From positions 22,460,727-22,524,726 of the forward strand of contig OY987245.1 in assembly GCA_963920765.1 (NCBI GenBank): 64,000 bases of DNA. Direction: 5' to 3'. Below are positions 57,701 through 59,605 of the stretch, piece by piece. The notes under the pieces were generated by a model. That model ran no database searches and was not told where the DNA came from. It saw only the letters and a program-made list of their open reading frames with translations. Position 1 is the first letter of the stretch. The number at the start of each line of letters is the position of its first letter. The DNA comes from Ulota crispa (Eukaryota; Streptophyta; Bryopsida; Orthotrichales; Orthotrichaceae). A program made the translations under genes and the position numbers.

Positions 57701-59605
57701 TTGGAGAAAAGATCACGTTAAAAATTCAATTTAAAAAATTGTAGAATAGATTTTGAGAAGCCATAAATTGATTGGGGTTATGCATGTTATACTTTACATA
57801 CTTATATTTTTCTGGTACCCTTAATTTTAGGTTTGAGATGCAAAAAGAGGATTGAAAGACTTCAAATCACTTTTGTAATTTTAGCTCCCTCATGATTAAA
57901 CATTATAATCTTTCAATCCTTAAGTGATATAGTTATGATTTCTTTTCCTATGTGACCTATAACAAGTCTATTTTGAATTTGTACAATTGCGCTTCAGAAA
58001 AAATTAATAAGAGTGATCAAAATGCTAGCATTTTGTTCACTTTCAAGTAAATTCTAAAATACTCAAAAATACCATGGGCGGTGAAGGGTTAACAATTACA
58101 ATTTTATATGATGTTTAATAATGATCTTGTAAGGACAATTCAAAAACTTCAAAAGTGCCCTCTAAAGATGAGAAAAACACCCTTGGGCATTTTGGGGTTA
58201 AATACTCAATCATGTATCTTGCTCGGAATGAATTTTTGTGACTTCATATAATACGTTTTTAGTTGTGTATACAAATTGTAATTTATTTGCACAATTATGC
58301 TACAAACAATTATCAATGAACGAACAAGATTGTATACCTCCTAATAAACGCATCTTTGTCTTGATCCCAAATGCTTTTAAACTTCTTTTCCCAAGATGAT
58401 AAAAACATTAGAACTTTGTCGTTAATACTCATCAAACTTGATGTAATAGTGTTTGTAACATTTTCTTGTTGAGGAGCAATTATCTGCATTAAAAATTCAC
58501 AATATTTTTAATCTAAAATTTGAGTTTTATGGTTTTCTACTTGGATTCTTTAAGCGGTTTTCTAAGATTTTTTAATAATTACAGATGTATGTGTACATGT
58601 TATATGTATATATTGTATACATGAATTTCATGTACAATAGAATTGGGCTATTTATAAGATCTTAAGCTAACTTTTTGAGTTGAAAACCATTTACATCCAT
58701 TACAAGAAAATAGGATCCAATCAATAGTATTGTGTTGATTCAGATTTCTTCTTTAGGACATTTTAAACATAGTAGTGTTGATTAAGACCACTTGATTAGG
58801 ACATATATTCTCTTAGTGAGCTATGATGCTTTCCTTGATAATGTAGCAACCTAACATAAAAATAAGGGAAAATTACAAATATGGACATAAAAATATAAAA
58901 TATTCTATATAGGGGCGTAGTTTCAAAATAATTACAAATAAGAGCATGATTTTAAAAAAATTGTGATTTTTTGTAATTTTTTTTGGTTTGGACATTGATT
59001 AATTTAAATACATTACATTAAATGTTAACTAACTTCCAAAATTTTTGAAGACTTCCATAAATCGCCATCCCCTTTACTAAAATTTCTTTATTGAGACTTG
59101 ATTTAAAGAGACCTTTAAGTTTTTTAGAAATTGACTAACATTTCATGTGATGTGTCTAAACCAGCCAATGTCCAAACTGCAAAAATACTCTTATGAAGCT
59201 ACGTGATTAATGCCTTTCAGCTGTGTATGTGTAGGTGTATGTATATATGTACGCATATATTTGGTGTAGATATATGGTAAGGCAAAAGCCAACGGGTTGT
59301 CAGCGTACCTCGTAAAAGCTTGGTTGTGTTTTGACAATGGATGACGGAGTAGAGTTACTGATGAGCGTAGATTTGCTGGTGTGGGACGACGACGTGGACG
59401 AAGCGGGGGCCACGGGCTTTTTGTTGCCCAGTCCTGACGACGACGACGTGGTTTTGTCCTTGCCTGACGACGAGGACGTCGACTTGTCCTTAACTCCTTG
59501 GACGAACATCGTTAGTGCTGACGGTTGGCTTTCTCGCAACCGAGGAATGTCCATGGTCACCGTCACCAGGTCCTTCGCCACTTTATACACCATGTCCGTG
59601 AACTC
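578..59605 (-). CDS. DNAH2: Axonemal dynein heavy chain, DNAH2-like (1-beta, inner-arm I1/f dynein); gene span, partial at both ends
   Basis: The gene encodes the motor subunit of a ciliary dynein, which walks on the B-tubule of axonemal doublets using ATP hydrolysis at AAA1. The 37 exons listed separately join in phase and give, in order, the late DHC_N1 tail, the DHC_N2 linker, AAA1 ([15 protein letters not shown]), AAA2 (GRTGSGKT), AAA3 ([16 protein letters not shown]) and AAA4 ([16 protein letters not shown]). The last exon stops at the TPTSYLE motif that precedes the stalk in this family. Stretches such as [28 protein letters not shown] and [12 protein letters not shown] resemble the DNAH2 class, as recalled rather than searched. 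The start codon and tail lie upstream of 59605; stalk, AAA5, AAA6 and C-terminus lie beyond base 1. About 11 percent of the span is coding. Full-length family members have about 4,400 residues, so roughly half is present. Class assignment is about 70 percent sure; dynein heavy chain is certain. Confidence 0.93.
900..1048. mobile_element. Short inverted-repeat element (MITE-like) in intron
   Basis: Two arms match over about 65 bases each: TAGTAGAAAATCGCATTAGA at the left and its near reverse complement ending TTTCTACTA at the right. The inner part (GTTTCTnnTGAGTTCCTTG) is also inverted. It has about 150 bp and can fold into one hairpin. It fills the middle of the 359-bp intron between exons 37 and 36. 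Confidence 0.75.
1147..1373 (-). CDS. DNAH2: Dynein exon 36: AAA4
   Basis: The exon reads [14 protein letters not shown], then [20 protein letters not shown] and [12 protein letters not shown]. The VPNLF, NLH.VLC.SP, R...FP.LVNC..IDW motifs are complete. Acceptor AATACAG, donor ATTG/GTACAA, phase 2. The exon is GC-rich relative to its introns. Confidence 0.96.
1574..1756 (-). CDS. DNAH2: Dynein exon 35: AAA4 Walker B
   Basis: Sixty-one codons: [20 protein letters not shown], then [20 protein letters not shown] and NILSTGE. The Y...F.DDLK..., F.F.D.Q...E.FLEDINN.L..GE motif is intact. Acceptor ACACAACAG, donor GAA/GTAAGT, phase 0. Confidence 0.96.
2481..2610. repeat. Tandem duplication, about 65-bp unit, two copies
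   Basis: The units share TTAAATGCA at the front and a run ATTGGTACA(A/G)TTTAA near the back. The second copy begins near 2548. They differ at about one base in six. Confidence 0.7.
3246..3300. mobile_element. Solo TTAA-type MITE end
   Basis: TTAACCCCTAAACGCCCAAA is the left terminus of the TTAA element group. No matching right end was found within the next kilobase, so this is probably a truncated copy. Confidence 0.5.
4839..4982 (-). CDS. DNAH2: Dynein exon 34: AAA4 Walker A
   Basis: The exon encodes [20 protein letters not shown], then [20 protein letters not shown]. The F.DA..HI.RI.R...PRG..LL.G.GGSGR.S motif marks AAA4. The usual P-loop Lys position is Arg, as is common in axonemal AAA4. 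Acceptor AAAAACAG, donor AGG/GTAATT, phase 0. Confidence 0.96.
5081..5489. mobile_element. 0.4-kb inverted-repeat MITE, family A, copy 1
   Basis: The ends are GGGAATTGATGTAGG and its inverse ATATCAATTTCCT. Arms of over 150 bases mirror each other (for example ATCAACAAGTTGAATTTG and its partner near 5420). The centre contains the shared GCCCAATGGAAGAGC / GTTAAGCATTTTCACTAGGC pair. The flanking 8-mers agree only partly, suggesting an old insertion. Confidence 0.85.
5901..6116 (-). CDS. DNAH2: Dynein exon 33: AAA4 entry
   Basis: Seventy-two codons: [20 protein letters not shown], then [20 protein letters not shown] and a helix ending FGMNL. This is the Y..I.D...L...L block before LVLF.DA. Acceptor TTGAATTAG, donor TTG/GTAAAC, phase 0. 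Confidence 0.92.
6356..6490 (-). CDS. DNAH2: Dynein exon 32: AAA3-AAA4 link
   Basis: Forty-five codons reading [20 protein letters not shown], then [14 protein letters not shown]. This continues DL-x-KV-QG from exon 31 and contains the W.HE..RV..DR motif with Phe for Trp. Acceptor TATATATAG, donor AAG/GTAGAT, phase 0. Confidence 0.95.
6683..6995. mobile_element. PIF/Harbinger-like MITE with TTA target duplication
   Basis: The termini GAGCATCTCCATTAGT and ACTGGTGGAGATGCTC are inverted repeats. TTA lies directly outside both ends (6680-6682 and 6996-6998), the 3-bp target duplication typical of PIF/Harbinger transposons. It has 313 bp and no coding capacity. The interior has a higher GC content than the surrounding intron. 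Confidence 0.75.
7016..7075. repeat. TA/CA microsatellite
   Basis: A run of TATATATGTATACATATACATACA-type units, interrupted. No other feature. Confidence 0.8.
7239..7652. mobile_element. 0.4-kb inverted-repeat MITE, family A, copy 2
   Basis: The ends AGGAATTGATATGTGTACCA and the inverse ATATCAATTTCCT are flanked by an exact 8-bp duplication, TGTTAAAA (7231-7238 and 7653-7660). The interior matches copies 1 and 3 (CAACATCCAATGAAAAAGCTC and its mirror). An 8-bp duplication fits hAT- or Mutator-like elements. Confidence 0.9.
7837..7892. repeat. Long (TA)n microsatellite
   Basis: About 28 uninterrupted TA units in the intron between exons 32 and 31. Confidence 0.95.
8113..8348. mobile_element. 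Small TTAA-type MITE
   Basis: It begins TTAACCCTTAAGCGCCC and ends GAGCGCTCAAGGGTTAA. TTAA borders both sides. It has 236 bp. The TTAA at 8345-8348 is shared with the next element. Confidence 0.75.
8345..8650. mobile_element. One-armed TTAA-type MITE
   Basis: It starts TTAACCCCTAAAGGACCA and continues with GGGATTTTGGGCATATACCT, ATTCAAAGACCTACATGGG and a gaagaagt segment. This order matches the arm of the palindromes at 40715 and 56245. The second arm is missing and the right border is not defined. Confidence 0.6.
9682..9878 (-). CDS. DNAH2: Dynein exon 31: AAA3 end
   Basis: The exon reads [20 protein letters not shown], then [20 protein letters not shown]. The LPTP.K.HY.FN.RDL motif is diagnostic. 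Acceptor ATATTACAG, donor AAG/GTGCCA, phase 0 at its end. Confidence 0.95.
10540..10549 (-). CDS. DNAH2: Probable 10-nt dynein microexon (between exons 30 and 31)
   Basis: Exon 30 ends in phase 0 and exon 31 needs one base before its CT, so an exon of 1 modulo 3 is required. In a hand scan for exons of 10, 13 or 16 nt ending in G, TTTCTTTACG was the best fit. It has a good acceptor (CACTCTAG) and donor (GTACAT, also used by exons 10 and 23). It would read F-L-Y-A across the joint, giving [17 protein letters not shown], close to the family pattern F-x(6,7)-P-S/T at this place. Confidence 0.48.
10565..11860. mobile_element. 1.3-kb element with GGGYCGCTTTACACTA terminal repeats
   Basis: The left end GGGCCGCTTTACACTATGAG and the right end CTTCTAGTGTAAAGCGACCC are inverted repeats. 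It contains a nested TTAA-type element (10656-11413). No transposase reading frame is visible and no target duplication is obvious. The short open frames inside are within repeat sequence and are not counted as genes. Confidence 0.6.
10656..11413. mobile_element. TTAA-type MITE, copy related to 59691-60467
   Basis: The left end is TCAACTCCTAAGTGCTC (TTAA mutated to TCAA) and the right end GTTCAAGGGTTAA. The interior shares long stretches with 59691-60467, for example CACCACACCCCATATGGTGT and CTTGAGGCACTTGTATAACA. Confidence 0.75.
11913..12089 (-). CDS. DNAH2: Dynein exon 30: AAA3
   Basis: The exon encodes [20 protein letters not shown] and [11 protein letters not shown], the YG.QPPIELLR.W.D.G.WYD and AM.PPGGGRN motifs. 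It ends ACFSL in phase 0. Acceptor CTACGCAG, donor TTG/GTACGG. The next large exon starts in phase 1, so one small exon must lie between them. Confidence 0.95.
12275..12385 (-). CDS. DNAH2: Dynein exon 29: AAA3 Walker B
   Basis: Thirty-seven codons reading [20 protein letters not shown], then [11 protein letters not shown]. The LEKR.KGV..PP.GK and F.DD.NMP motifs place it directly after exon 28 despite a 4.9-kb intron. Acceptor TAAATAG, donor GTG/GTATGT, phase 0. Confidence 0.96.
12987..13902. mobile_element. 0.9-kb TTAA-type MITE, subfamily M, copy 1
   Basis: It runs from TTAACCATTTAGAGACTACC to GGTCTTTAAAGGGTTTAA. It is nearly the same length as the copy at 62957-63870 and aligns with it throughout. 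Both contain a short plus-strand frame starting [15 protein letters not shown] (13178 here), but the frames diverge and end differently, so a working protein is unlikely. Confidence 0.85.
14610..14711. repeat. 51-bp tandem duplication
   Basis: Two adjacent copies of a unit beginning ACCCCATATTCACACCCACA and ending CAATTGGATTTA. They differ at two positions, indicating a recent duplication. Confidence 0.9.
14712..17262. other. Intron remainder (2.5 kb) without recognised feature
   Basis: AT-rich intron sequence before exon 28. It holds a TATACA-type microsatellite near 17137-17180 and several chance open frames, the longest 16595-16966 on the plus strand, none recognisable. Part of 14900-15060 resembles 46430-46560 at low identity, perhaps an old dispersed repeat. 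Confidence 0.5.
17263..17439 (-). CDS. DNAH2: Dynein exon 28: AAA3 Walker A
   Basis: The exon encodes [20 protein letters not shown], then [11 protein letters not shown] and [15 protein letters not shown]. The AAA3 P-loop (G-N-V-G-V-G-K-T) keeps Lys and Thr, so nucleotide binding is likely. Acceptor TAATTTTAG, donor CAG/GTACTT, phase 0. Confidence 0.96.
17440..18180. other. Intron (741 bp) between exons 28 and 27, nothing seen
   Basis: AT-rich, with no repeat, inverted repeat or coding segment visible. Confidence 0.7.
18181..18346 (-). CDS. DNAH2: Dynein exon 27: entry to AAA3
   Basis: The exon reads [20 protein letters not shown], then PWEEKL and IQVPTVDT, the FP..G.V.DY..D.....W and VPT.DTVR pattern. 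Acceptor TTACGGTAG, donor ACT/GTGTGT. This donor is chosen because the next exon begins V-R in phase 0. Confidence 0.93.
18347..21162. other. Intron part (2.8 kb), mostly featureless
   Basis: No coding segment recognised. TTAA-type ends stand at 20494 (TTAAACCCTTAAAAACCAAT) and 20812 (TTAACCCTTAAAGGTCATG) without clear partners, so truncated MITEs are likely between 20494 and 21162. Confidence 0.55.
21163..22973. mobile_element. TTAA-type MITE (outer), carrying a nested MITE
   Basis: It begins TTAACCCCTAAATGCCCAAG and ends CTTGGCATTTAGAGGTTAA. The left 350 bases match 55890-56244 (GGCACCAAATTTTAGTGTTC and following). It is interrupted by the element at 21973-22894. Total length 1.8 kb, of which about 0.9 kb is its own. 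Confidence 0.8.
21973..22894. mobile_element. 0.9-kb TTAA-type MITE, nested in 21163-22973
   Basis: It runs from TTAACTCCTAAAGGTCCAAG to GTGCTTTAGGGATTAA. It shares the interior blocks of the 0.9-kb subfamily: a CCAATCCCAATGGTTG block, CATAACTTTCATC and GATTCAAAGCTTCC. TTAA stands at both borders. Confidence 0.8.
23028..23323 (-). CDS. DNAH2: Dynein exon 26: AAA2 to AAA3
   Basis: The 98 codons include [16 protein letters not shown] and [20 protein letters not shown], the F...W..GG..D..GR block between AAA2 and AAA3. Acceptor TATTCCAG, donor CCCAG/GTCACA, phase 2. Base use is strikingly different from its surroundings: 35 of 60 bases in 23041-23100 are G or C, with many CpG. Confidence 0.93.
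23471..23623 (-). CDS. DNAH2: Dynein exon 25: AAA2 sensor
   Basis: The exon encodes [20 protein letters not shown], then [15 protein letters not shown]. The [15 protein letters not shown] motif is present, with Ala in place of the more common Cys. Acceptor CTGCACAG, donor CCC/GTATAA, phase 0. Confidence 0.96.
23624..25127. other. Intron (1.5 kb) between exons 25 and 24
   Basis: It holds an isolated element end (CTTAAGGGGTTAA, to 23940) and a short tandem of CTTAACCCTTGAA at about 23990-24013. The rest shows nothing recognisable. Confidence 0.6.
25128..25322 (-). CDS. DNAH2: Dynein exon 24: AAA2 Walker B
   Basis: The exon reads [20 protein letters not shown], then [18 protein letters not shown] and [15 protein letters not shown]. 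The FDGPVD.LWIE.MN..LDDNK.L.L.NGERI signature is intact. Acceptor TGAAACAG, donor CAA/GTATGT, phase 0. Confidence 0.97.
25509..25709 (-). CDS. DNAH2: Dynein exon 23: AAA2 Walker A
   Basis: The exon encodes [20 protein letters not shown] followed by KT, the second P-loop, with WRALQASW behind it as in DNAH2-type chains. It ends [13 protein letters not shown]. Acceptor TTGATACAG, donor AAG/GTACAT, phase 0; 67 codons. Confidence 0.96.
25887..26246 (-). CDS. DNAH2: Dynein exon 22: AAA1 end to AAA2
   Basis: This is the largest exon (120 codons). It carries [14 protein letters not shown] (L..Q.HYD.GLR), [28 protein letters not shown] and the end FVIKIIQ. The next exon continues with the family pattern KV.Q.Y......RH, so the exon must stop at CAG. 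The intron then starts GCACGT, a GC donor. Confidence 0.96.
26412..26593 (-). CDS. DNAH2: Dynein exon 21: AAA1 sensor region
   Basis: The exon reads [20 protein letters not shown], then [16 protein letters not shown] and [10 protein letters not shown]. The sensor-[16 protein letters not shown]...RP motif and arginine are present. Acceptor GTTAACAG, donor AAG/GTTCAA, phase 0. Confidence 0.97.
26920..27122 (-). CDS. DNAH2: Dynein exon 20: AAA1 Walker B
   Basis: The exon encodes [14 protein letters not shown], then [28 protein letters not shown] and the Walker B DEFNR are complete, so AAA1 should be catalytically competent. Acceptor AATGCAG, donor GCTG/GTACTT, phase 1. Confidence 0.97.
27123..27771. 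other. Intron (649 bp) between exons 20 and 19, nothing seen
   Basis: AT-rich. The open frame at 27352-27636 on the minus strand has no motif and interrupts the dynein order, so it is taken as intron. Confidence 0.7.
27772..27962 (-). CDS. DNAH2: Dynein exon 19: AAA1 Walker A
   Basis: The exon reads [20 protein letters not shown] and [19 protein letters not shown]. It carries the Y.YEY.G...[11 protein letters not shown] entry to AAA1 and the intact main ATPase P-loop (G-P-A-G-T-G-K-T). Acceptor ATGTCCAG, donor GCCAG/GTTTGT, phase 2. Confidence 0.97.
28101..28119 (-). repeat. GTTG tandem repeat at a splice donor
   Basis: On the coding strand the intron after exon 18 starts with five GTTG-type units. 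The donor GT is the first of several equivalent ones in the repeat. Confidence 0.85.
28119..28259 (-). CDS. DNAH2: Dynein exon 18: linker to AAA1
   Basis: Forty-seven codons with [14 protein letters not shown] and [14 protein letters not shown], the L.T..VH.RDV...L, F.W..QLR.YW block just before AAA1. Acceptor GTTGTAG, donor CAG/GTTGGT. The donor lies inside a GTTG tandem repeat. Confidence 0.95.
28260..29482. other. Intron (1.2 kb) between exons 18 and 17
   Basis: It holds an AAT trinucleotide run near 28766-28798. Otherwise AT-rich without visible structure. Confidence 0.65.
29483..29648 (-). CDS. DNAH2: Dynein exon 17: linker end
   Basis: The exon encodes [15 protein letters not shown] and [10 protein letters not shown], the Q..WT...E.AL and Y...LN.L block that follows PGQ. 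The acceptor ATGTTACAG supplies the third base of a Ser codon. Donor GTG/GTAAAT, phase 0. Confidence 0.94.
30148..31043. mobile_element. 0.9-kb TTAA-type MITE
   Basis: It runs from TTAACCCCGAAACGCTTTTG to GGGCTTTTAAGGGTTAA. Interior blocks (CCAATCCCAATGGTTGTAAT, GATTCAAAGCTTC, GGGCTGCC) are shared with the copies at 36499, 41921, 43855 and 21973. Closest to 43855-44794 at the left end. Confidence 0.88.
31044..32326. other. Intron part (1.3 kb) before exon 16, nothing seen
   Basis: AT-rich with no repeat or coding segment that can be supported. Confidence 0.6.
32327..32442 (-). CDS. DNAH2: Dynein exon 16: linker
   Basis: The exon reads [20 protein letters not shown] and then [14 protein letters not shown], the VE..M...L......W....PGQ block. 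Acceptor ATAAACAG, donor ATTAG/GTATAT, phase 2. An internal GTAAG after LVE is not used, because the PGQ motif lies beyond it. Confidence 0.93.
32443..33044. other. Intron (602 bp) between exons 16 and 15, nothing seen
   Basis: AT-rich, no visible element. Confidence 0.7.
33045..33212 (-). CDS. DNAH2: Dynein exon 15: linker
   Basis: Fifty-six codons reading [18 protein letters not shown], then a loop (SPDGEYLPL) and [12 protein letters not shown]. This is the H..K.F..I..L, SP.GE, V..W...VE region. Acceptor TTTGGCAG, donor TGG/GTAATA, phase 0. Confidence 0.94.
33404..33607 (-). CDS. DNAH2: Dynein exon 14: linker
   Basis: The exon contains [20 protein letters not shown] followed by [14 protein letters not shown], the hallmark [25 protein letters not shown]. 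The acceptor GTGAAG lacks a clear pyrimidine tract, so the first residues (about NILN) are less sure. Donor CAA/GTATGT, phase 0. Confidence 0.93.
33829..33960 (-). CDS. DNAH2: Dynein exon 13: linker
   Basis: The exon encodes [20 protein letters not shown] and [13 protein letters not shown], the W.YLE.IF.SEDI..QLP.E...F classical linker signature. Acceptor AATATTGTAG, donor CAT/GTATGT, phase 0. Confidence 0.95.
34343..34510 (-). CDS. DNAH2: Dynein exon 12: linker
   Basis: The exon reads [20 protein letters not shown], then SSMRSNRY and a helix ending SETVEMIIQ. This matches the L.G.DE....L.EH......M..S.Y block. Acceptor TTGGTTTAG, donor CAA/GTATGA, phase 0; 56 codons. Confidence 0.95.
34726..34872 (-). 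CDS. DNAH2: Dynein exon 11: linker
   Basis: Forty-nine codons with [20 protein letters not shown] and IKEAWK, the I..I...A.KE..IE..L..I...W block. Acceptor GGAACAAAG, donor GGA/GTAAGT, phase 0. The exon is AT-rich (about 38 percent GC in 34741-34800 by count). Confidence 0.94.
35188..35356 (-). CDS. DNAH2: Dynein exon 10: linker (DHC_N2)
   Basis: The exon contains [20 protein letters not shown], the LP...DL..PALR.RHW..L signature of the dynein linker. Acceptor AATTGTAG, donor AAA/GTACAT, phase 0. The rare-looking W-S-A-W start completes a Thr codon split with exon 9. Confidence 0.95.
36109..36355. mobile_element. Small inverted-repeat element
   Basis: CACTGTGAGCCGTGAGCTA near the left is mirrored by CTAGGCTCACAGTTTAGTGC near the right, with weaker pairing of the outer parts. 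It has about 245 bp. The borders are approximate and no target duplication was identified. Confidence 0.5.
36499..37396. mobile_element. 0.9-kb TTAA-type MITE
   Basis: It runs from TTAACCCCTAAATGCCCAAG to GATCCTTTAGGGGTTAA, with TTAA at both sides. Its right half, from about 37020, has the same order of blocks as one arm of the palindromes at 40715 and 56245. A long AT microsatellite lies at about 36702-36741. Confidence 0.88.
37878..38140 (-). CDS. DNAH2: Dynein exon 9: tail/linker start
   Basis: The exon encodes [20 protein letters not shown], then [11 protein letters not shown] and a helical stretch ending KIARDCK. This corresponds to the L..LY..W...K.W...Y..W...F..LD block at the start of DHC_N2. 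Acceptor TGGAACAG, donor AAAC/GTAAGA, leaving in phase 2. Confidence 0.92.
38141..38904. other. Intron (764 bp) between exons 9 and 8, nothing seen
   Basis: AT-rich, no visible element. Confidence 0.7.
38905..39003 (-). CDS. DNAH2: Dynein exon 8: tail
   Basis: Thirty-three codons reading [16 protein letters not shown], then [11 protein letters not shown]. This is the segment just before the linker. Acceptor TAATTAG, donor AAG/GTAATT, phase 0 on both sides. Confidence 0.88.
39235..39393 (-). CDS. DNAH2: Dynein exon 7: tail
   Basis: The exon reads [20 protein letters not shown] and then a charged helical segment ending GGFVSE. It follows FE of exon 6 as in other dyneins (FEV...E...L..L...W..F). 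Acceptor TTGACAG, donor GAG/GTGTGT, phase 0; 53 codons. Confidence 0.92.
39926..40312. mobile_element. 0.4-kb inverted-repeat MITE, family A, copy 3
   Basis: The ends GGGAATTGATGTTTGCACAC and ATATATCAATTCCC are flanked by an exact 8-bp duplication, TTTCTTAT (39918-39925 and 40313-40320). The interior matches copy 2 closely (CTTCATTGGGTGTTGTTGAA, ATGGTTCTAGACTAAATCAT). Confidence 0.92.
40715..41454. mobile_element. 740-bp near-perfect palindromic TTAA-type element
   Basis: The left end TTAACCCCTAAATCCCTGAG is mirrored by CTCAGGGATTTAGGGGTTAA. The arms match almost base for base up to a centre at 41084/41085 (GGTAGATATGG-CT-CCATATCTACC), so no net insertion separates them. Each arm encodes the same short frame beginning [15 protein letters not shown] on opposite strands. 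The arm corresponds to the right half of the 0.9-kb elements, so this is a head-to-head half-element duplication. Confidence 0.95.
41921..42856. mobile_element. 0.9-kb TTAA-type MITE
   Basis: It runs from TTAACCCCTAAAGGACCATG to GTGGTCCTTTAAGGGTTAA, with TTAA at both borders. More diverged inside than the other copies, but it keeps a CCCCAATGG block, CATAACTTTCTC and ATGAATCAAAGCTTC. Confidence 0.87.
43645..43795 (-). CDS. DNAH2: Dynein exon 6: tail (DHC_N1)
   Basis: The exon encodes RPPSNLGEL, then [14 protein letters not shown] and NKFE, the P..L.EL...W and F.PI..KY.LL..FE block. Acceptor CTTATACAG, donor GAG/GTATCA, phase 0. The intron before it is the longest in the window (6.4 kb). Confidence 0.92.
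43855..44794. mobile_element. 0.9-kb TTAA-type MITE
   Basis: It runs from TTAACCCCCAAAGGCTTTTG to GGGCCTTTACGGGTTAA. It matches 30148-31043 closely in the left half (CATCAAAACTGCCCCAAAAC, CATAAGATCTT). Located just upstream of exon 6 in transcription order is the intron that also holds five other repeats. Confidence 0.88.
44795..47548. other. Intron part (2.75 kb) with weak repeats only
   Basis: No coding segment supported. A loose inverted pair (TTGGTGCTCC near 46137 and TTGGAGCACC near 46347) may mark an old small element. The sequence around 46430-46560 resembles 14900-15060. Confidence 0.45.
47549..48166. mobile_element. 0.6-kb TTAA-type MITE
   Basis: It begins TTAACCCCTAAATGCCAAG and ends CTTGGACATTTAGGGACTAA (one base changed in the border). 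The interior is shared with 57439-58092: GAGGATTGGAAGACTTCAAG and AACATTATAATCTTTCAA. Confidence 0.8.
48339..48424. repeat. GAGCTCTCAATT tandem repeat
   Basis: Four or five imperfect units containing GAGCTCTCAATT separated by TCAAGACTT or similar. Confidence 0.8.
48447..48520. repeat. Inverted repeat (hairpin)
   Basis: TAATAAACCTAGTTTGTGAGC on one side and its inverse AGCTCTTAAACTAGGTTTATTA on the other, about 25 bases apart. It could form a stable stem. It lies next to the GAGCTC tandem repeat, which shares the GAGCT motif. Confidence 0.75.
49115..49430. mobile_element. 0.3-kb inverted-repeat MITE, family D
   Basis: The ends AAGGGAAAATTTCATAGATA and the inverse ATCCATGAAATTTTCCCTT match. 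Arms of about 150 bases mirror each other through GCACACAAAG-type sequence near the centre. No coding capacity. Plus- and minus-strand short frames here are mirror images of the same sequence. Confidence 0.88.
49660..49690. repeat. (TACA)n microsatellite
   Basis: A run of TACATACATACA units. Confidence 0.85.
50169..50228 (-). CDS. DNAH2: Dynein exon 5: tail (DHC_N1), 60 bp
   Basis: This short exon reads [20 protein letters not shown]. It continues KF-x-LL from exon 4 and leaves with AA in phase 2. The codon becomes Lys with the G that starts the next exon. Acceptor GTTGTTCAG, donor AA/GTAAGA. Confidence 0.85.
50229..51483. other. Intron part (1.25 kb) before exon 5, nothing seen
   Basis: AT-rich, no visible element or coding segment. 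Confidence 0.55.
51484..51911. mobile_element. 0.43-kb inverted-repeat MITE, family C, copy 1
   Basis: It starts GGGAAATTATAAATAGGGGC and ends GCCCTATTTATGATTTCCC. The interior arms mirror each other (ATTGGTTGATTTAGATACAT against GTGTCTAAATCAACTAACAT). The left arm carries a tandem duplication of a 32-bp unit with ATAAATAGGGGCATGAAAAT. Confidence 0.85.
52748..52848 (-). CDS. DNAH2: Dynein exon 4: tail (DHC_N1)
   Basis: The exon encodes [20 protein letters not shown] followed by CEAWILKF, matching the L..H..EW..KF block of the dynein tail. Acceptor ATGTTTAG, donor TTTGA/GTAAGC, leaving in phase 2. Confidence 0.9.
53253..53331 (-). CDS. DNAH2: Dynein exon 3: tail (DHC_N1)
   Basis: A 79-bp exon after TTCCTACAG reads [20 protein letters not shown], the conserved A.KPL..FD.DI..Y block of dynein tails, and ends CAG/GTCCAA in phase 0. 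It is separated from exon 2 by a 5-kb intron filled with nested MITEs. Confidence 0.9.
53620..53655. repeat. (ATAAT)n microsatellite
   Basis: About six units of ATAAT, then diverged ATGTA units. Confidence 0.9.
54631..54811. repeat. 91-bp tandem duplication
   Basis: Two adjacent units beginning ATGGTTGGAGGGTGTTTGGT and ATGATTGGAGGACACTTGGT. They share a TTGGTGTTTTATAT block, TTCAACTT and AAAAAATTCTA. A partial third unit may precede it from 54600. Confidence 0.85.
56104..56167. repeat. GTCATGAATAGT minisatellite
   Basis: Four or five imperfect units of GTCATGAATAGT. The related element at 21163 has only one unit at the same place (near 21375), so the array expanded after the copies separated. 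Confidence 0.8.
56245..56970. mobile_element. 726-bp palindromic TTAA-type element, nested
   Basis: The left end TTAACCCCTAAAGGACCAAG is mirrored by TTGGTCCTTGAGGGGTTAA. The arms match with scattered differences up to a centre near 56608. The block order is the same as in 40715-41454, so it arose by the same kind of head-to-head duplication but is older or has diverged more. Confidence 0.92.
57439..58092. mobile_element. 0.65-kb TTAA-type MITE, nested
   Basis: It runs from TTAACCCCTCACCACCCAAG to GGGCGGTGAAGGGTTAA, inverted at the ends. The interior is shared with 47549-48166. Confidence 0.85.
58338..58483 (-). CDS. DNAH2: Dynein exon 2: tail (DHC_N1)
   Basis: Acceptor AATGCAG, donor AG/GTATAC. 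The exon encodes a helical tail segment ending [20 protein letters not shown], the W..K...IW..DKD.F.RRY pattern of DHC_N1. It leaves in phase 2, and the codon is completed as Arg by the next exon. Confidence 0.9.
58865..59188. mobile_element. Family C MITE, copy 2 (right end lost)
   Basis: It starts AGGGAAAATTACAAATATGG and shares with 51484-51911 the blocks TTGGTTTGGACATTGATTAA, CCATCCCCTT and TTCATGTGATGTGTCTAAAC. The right terminus is missing. Confidence 0.7.
59309..59605 (-). CDS. DNAH2: Dynein exon 1 (first found): tail with Ser-rich insert
   Basis: The exon begins after AATAG with [16 protein letters not shown] and MDIPRL, a DHC_N1-type segment, and ends TTTTACGAG before GTACGC, in phase 0. 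Between them lies a low-complexity Ser/Thr/Lys stretch containing two copies of a KDKxTSSSSG motif. Such an insert is not usual for this family and is probably a lineage-specific loop. The exon is much richer in G and C than its introns. Confidence 0.85.

Larger units (their letters stand above)
55890..58201. mobile_element. Outer TTAA-type MITE (2.3 kb) with two nested MITEs
   Basis: It begins TTAATCCCTAAATGCCCAAG and ends CTTGGGCATTTTGGGGTTAA. The left part matches 21163 onwards (GGCACCATATTTTGGTGTTC). Two other TTAA elements sit inside (56245-56970 and 57439-58092). When they are removed the host is about 0.93 kb, like its relatives. Confidence 0.85.
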
